DNA of 7,735 nt from Candidatus Saccharimonadota bacterium. Its GTDB lineage: Bacteria; Patescibacteriota; Saccharimonadia; Saccharimonadales; SLHW01. The translations under genes and the position numbers were made by a program. The notes under the pieces were generated by a model. The model saw nothing but the letters and a program-made list of their open reading frames with translations. It was not told the origin of the DNA and did no database searches. Shown piece after piece: positions 4,859 to 7,735 of the stretch. The DNA lies in NCBI GenBank assembly GCA_007132685.1, contig SLOC01000012.1, positions 1 to 7,735 of the forward strand, given 5' to 3'. Each line of letters starts with the position of its first letter. The stretch's first letter is position 1.

Positions 4859-7214
4859 TATCGGGTTCATCGAGGGTGATGGTGTCACCAGGGTTAATTT
4901 CTTTGGCAAGGATTTTCTTCGCAACAGTATCTTCTACTGTGCGCTGGACGACCCGTCGCATTGGCCTGGCGCCGAGCCGTGGATCATAGCCGAGCTTGAC
5001 GATTTTTTCGGTGGCAGCTGGCGTCAGCGATACCGATATGTTCTGCGGAGCGAGCGTTCGGTTGACTTCTTGCATCATCAGGCTGACAACTTGTGTAAGC
5101 TCCTCCTGGGTCAATGGTCGGAATAGTACGATTTCATCAAACCGGTTGAGTAGCTCTGGCTTGAATTGGCCGCTGCTAATAAGTTGATTCGTAAAATCTT
5201 CCTCAAAATCTTCGAGTCGCTTCCCCGCCTCGATTTGTTCGCGAATGGTTTGTGCGCCGGCATTACTGGTAGCGATGATAATAGCGTCTTTAAACGACGC
5301 CGGCTTTCCGGCTGCATCAGTTAATTGGCCTTCGTCAAGTAGTTGCAATAGTAAATTTAGGATGTTGGGGTGGGCCTTTTCGATCTCATCAAGCAACACG
5401 ACTGAGTAGGGTTGTTGCCGAATCCGCATCAGTAGGCTTGTCGCAACATCGCTGCCATCCGATAGTAGGCGTTGGACATCCGACTCGTTCTGAAACTCTG
5501 ACATATCCAGGCGAATCATTGCTTCTTGACTGCCGAAATTCGTTGCGCTGAGTGCTTTGGCGAGTTCGGTTTTACCAACTCCGGTTGGTCCGAGGAACAA
5601 AAAGCTACCAAGCGGTCGGTTCGGGTTGGTTACTCCAGCTCTCGCCCGTCGAAGCGCGCTTGATACCACCTCAACGGCTCGGGACTGGTTAATCATCCGT
5701 TTATGTAGCTCGTCTTCGAGATTTAAAAGTTTTTCTGATTCGACTTCACTTGCACTCGAGAGTTTTACTCCCTGCGTCTCTTCGATAGACTTCTCGATAG
5801 TTTGCTCAGTTATGACGCCCTGCTCCGCATACGGGAGGGCTTGTTCGAGTAGTCTTATGGCTCGACCAGGCTGGGCTAGGTCTTGGACATAGCGGTCACT
5901 TAATGTCGCTGCAGACTTCAGCGCTTGGTAAGTGATAAGTGCCTGGTGTTTGTGCTCAATGTTTAGCGCTGTGTCTTGCAGTACTTCAATGACTGTTGCT
6001 GAATCAGGTTGCTGCAATACTACAGGAGTTAACAGGCTGGCGAAGCTCGGGTTATGTACTTTGAGGGTCTGTTGATTGCGCGGGGTTATGGCAAGAATCA
6101 TCTGTACGACGTTGGACTGCGCAATTGGCTGCAGAAGTTTCGTTGCGTCAAATGAGCCGTGGCCATCCTCAAAGAAGAGCTCAGCATTATCCAAGAACAA
6201 TATGATATTGCCGGCATGCGATGCTTCATGAAGCAGCAGTGTGACGATATGTTCAATGTCGCCTGGGCGTTGAGCACGGGAAATAATCGATGTCGCATCG
6301 AGCCCGACGATTTGTTTGTGTCGAAGTTTTGGATCTTGAGCTTCTGCGAGCAGTGATTGTGCGAGTGCGTAGACATGACTGGTTTTACCAGCGCCTGTAT
6401 CACCAATAAGCGCTACCATGCTTGCACCCTGCGACAAGGCGCCTCGTAGCGCATGCACACCGGACGACTTGGTAAGTGTGCCGAAGTGAGCCCTTCCCTG
6501 CTGGATAGCCTGGCTGATATTCACGCCAAACACATTGAGCTTTGGGGTGAAGCCGCTTGCCCAATCCCGACCAATCCCGCCATAGTACGGCCGCTCTTCG
6601 TTCATGAGCGACACGGCGCGCTCTATCCAATGACTAGCGCTGACGATGTCTTCTTCGGTAAGCTTGATTCGCCTGGAAAAATCGATTACCGGTTGGCTCG
6701 TGAGCAGCAAGGCGGATACGAGGTGTCGCACGTCAATCTTGCCACTAGTATCTCGGGTCAGAGTGGCGGCTTTTTGCAGTACTGGCTCCAAATCAACAGG
6801 TGTATCGCTCATAAGCTCCGTGATGGTATCCGGGTGTAGCAACAGTCGATTGGTAAAAAACCGTGCCTGCCAGTGTTTCTGAGCTCCGCTCCAGACATTT
6901 TTCGGTGTAAGTTCACCGTTTGTCGGCAGTAAGCCAAGCGCGTCAGTCGACAAACGGTCAGTATAGCTATCACTATGTACGGGCAGATCTGCCAAGTAGC
7001 GTTTATGCCAAACAGCAAGCATCCATAACAGTAGTGCAACGCTGGTAATCCATCCTGCCAGCACAGCAAGGTCTGTCAAAATGAAGAGTACAGCCGCCCC
7101 AATCACTCCGGCGATCGAGCTATAGTAGCTGGCGGTGGCTCCACCCTTGCCTATATGCCGGGCAAAACGAGCTTGTTTAGCACGTAGGCTCCTAGTATTT
7201 ATAAGTGCCGTCAT
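4851..7214 (-). CDS. Membrane-anchored ClpA/B/C-type double AAA+ ATPase
   Basis: This 787-residue protein is likely a membrane-tethered unfoldase. A hydrophobic hairpin at about 30-69 gives two membrane helices, preceded by a basic segment. Residues about 123-183 resemble a partial Clp N-domain. Module 1 has Walker A GDTGAGKT (271-278) and Walker B ILFLDNAE, where N343 replaces the catalytic Glu. The region expected to carry the Arg-finger pair reads FASLLTPV. Module 2 is intact, with GPTGVGKT (542-549), VVLLDEIEKAH (D609, E610), sensor 1 ATSNAG and sensor 2 GARPMRR (R750). No long coiled M-domain separates the modules, so it is not ClpB. No ClpP-binding [LIV]GF loop is visible after sensor 1. 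ATG at 7214 overlaps the upstream stop as ATGA and has GGGAG seven bases before it; I prefer it to an in-frame ATG at 7271. Confidence 0.93.
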   Translation of the reverse strand: MTALINTRSLRAKQARFARHIGKGGATASYYSSIAGVIGAAVLFILTDLAVLAGWITSVALLLWMLAVWHKRYLADLPVHSDSYTDRLSTDALGLLPTNGELTPKNVWSGAQKHWQARFFTNRLLLHPDTITELMSDTPVDLEPVLQKAATLTRDTSGKIDVRHLVSALLLTSQPVIDFSRRIKLTEEDIVSASHWIERAVSLMNEERPYYGGIGRDWASGFTPKLNVFGVNISQAIQQGRAHFGTLTKSSGVHALRGALSQGASMVALIGDTGAGKTSHVYALAQSLLAEAQDPKLRHKQIVGLDATSIISRAQRPGDIEHIVTLLLHEASHAGNIILFLDNAELFFEDGHGSFDATKLLQPIAQSNVVQMILAITPRNQQTLKVHNPSFASLLTPVVLQQPDSATVIEVLQDTALNIEHKHQALITYQALKSAATLSDRYVQDLAQPGRAIRLLEQALPYAEQGVITEQTIEKSIEETQGVKLSSASEVESEKLLNLEDELHKRMINQSRAVEVVSSALRRARAGVTNPNRPLGSFLFLGPTGVGKTELAKALSATNFGSQEAMIRLDMSEFQNESDVQRLLSDGSDVATSLLMRIRQQPYSVVLLDEIEKAHPNILNLLLQLLDEGQLTDAAGKPASFKDAIIIATSNAGAQTIREQIEAGKRLEDFEEDFTNQLISSGQFKPELLNRFDEIVLFRPLTQEELTQVVSLMMQEVNRTLAPQNISVSLTPAATEKIVKLGYDPRLGARPMRRVVQRTVEDTVAKKILAKEINPGDTITLDEPDIN

Positions 7215-7600
7215 GCCAATACTCCCACAGCAATAGGTAAGCCAATAACTGCAAGTGGAATAAGCGGCCATGAAAGCAGCTCAAGCAAACTCAAAATGCT
7301 TGCAAGTAGTAAAAGTAATCCGGCGGTAAGCAGCACAATAAGCCGCACGATAAAACCTATCATCCGACTAACGGCATTATCTACTGCCGCACGAATGTGG
7401 TCACCAATACTTGCCCCAGGAGTAGTAATGATTCGTCGCCATGGAGAAAAAAGCGTACGAAGCAAGATAGGAATTGAAAAGAGGCGGTAGGTATTTTTAA
7501 GTCGTTGCTCAGAGTGTTCTACTGCCGACAGCCACCCGTGACCATACCACCACTGAAGTAAAGACAACGCAACCATAGGCAGTATTGTATCACCAAACAT
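7211..7600 (-). CDS. Small membrane protein coupled to the Clp ATPase
   Basis: I do not recognise a named family for this 129-residue protein. The N-terminal part has WWYGHGW (17-23) and then LFSIPILLRTLFSPWRRI, an amphipathic, aromatic- and Arg-containing stretch that could lie on or dip into the membrane. The C-terminal third is strongly hydrophobic, with probable helices at about 80-105 and 111-128. The stop overlaps the Clp ATG by four bases (ATGA), so the two are almost certainly made together. The context suggests a membrane partner, adaptor or stabiliser of the Clp protein, which is inference. The ATG at 7600 has no clear Shine-Dalgarno site. Reading back in frame there is no other ATG, GTG or TTG before a stop at 7658-7660. 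Confidence 0.82.
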   Translation of the reverse strand: MFGDTILPMVALSLLQWWYGHGWLSAVEHSEQRLKNTYRLFSIPILLRTLFSPWRRIITTPGASIGDHIRAAVDNAVSRMIGFIVRLIVLLTAGLLLLLASILSLLELLSWPLIPLAVIGLPIAVGVLA

Positions 7601-7735
7601 ACTGTATCGGTATTCGGGTACTAGGAACGTGATGTTATGTATTTCACCCGGTGATGTTTATAGCAAAAAGGCACCATAGTGTAGCATGGCTATATCTCAA
7701 ATATTGTATATAAAAATATTATAATAATATTATAA
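7601..7735 (-). promoter_or_regulatory. AT-rich upstream region of the Clp pair with extended -10
   Basis: The minus strand carries TGCTATAAA (7665-7657), an extended -10, about 57 bases before the small membrane-protein start. A second TGCTACACT lies further upstream. No convincing -35 is present. The outer 40 bases are almost pure A and T with no gene visible. Confidence 0.4.

Noticed and set aside
7215..7271. Earlier in-frame ATG giving the Clp protein 19 more residues
   Set aside because: It would overlap the upstream gene by 61 bases. The ATGA overlap at 7214 with GGGAG upstream is a far better start.
1..7735. CRISPR array, insertion sequence or transposase
   Set aside because: No regularly spaced direct repeats and no transposase-like frame were found on either strand.

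Overview
The window looks like a bacterial chromosome of the Candidate Phyla Radiation, most likely Saccharibacteria (TM7) or a close relative. This is an inference. It rests on very tight packing, start codons that often lack a Shine-Dalgarno site, a two-domain Clp ATPase with a membrane hairpin in front of it, and a small membrane protein coupled to that ATPase. No 16S rRNA or other marker is present to settle it.

Layout. Positions 1-391 hold the start of a minus-strand protein that runs off the left edge. Positions 476-725 hold the strangest part: a complete tRNA-Leu(CAA) (517-603) lies between a 5' and a 3' piece of a second tRNA-Leu whose acceptor strands are complementary. The inner tRNA sits at the tip of a 15-bp perfect inverted repeat that also pairs its encoded CCA end. 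A strong intrinsic terminator follows at 738-783. Positions 784-1122 are non-coding and contain hairpins and diverged copies of pieces of the tRNA/terminator unit, including a third tRNA-Leu 3' end at 936-951.

Positions 1123-4097 form a minus-strand run of four closely spaced genes, read in the order xthA (exonuclease III/AP endonuclease), a six-helix membrane protein, an HAD-IB phosphatase, and an NnrD-like protein of the ribokinase fold that has lost the usual GxGD motif. Exonuclease III, a phosphatase and an NAD(P)HX-repair-like protein suggest a damage or metabolite-repair flavour, but that link is inferred from gene order only. A 53-bp gap separates xthA from the divergent pyrH (UMP kinase, 4151-4858). 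Promoter-like elements face both ways in this gap, so close to the start codons that both mRNAs may be leaderless or nearly so.

Positions 4851-7600 hold a minus-strand pair: a small multi-helix protein and, overlapping it by the four bases ATGA, a 787-residue membrane-anchored Clp-type AAA+ protein. The first ATPase module of the Clp protein keeps Walker A but has Asn in place of the Walker B Glu and lacks the Arg-finger pair; the second module is intact. The pair looks like a membrane-attached unfoldase with a dedicated membrane partner. Positions 7601-7735 are AT-rich upstream sequence with no gene seen.
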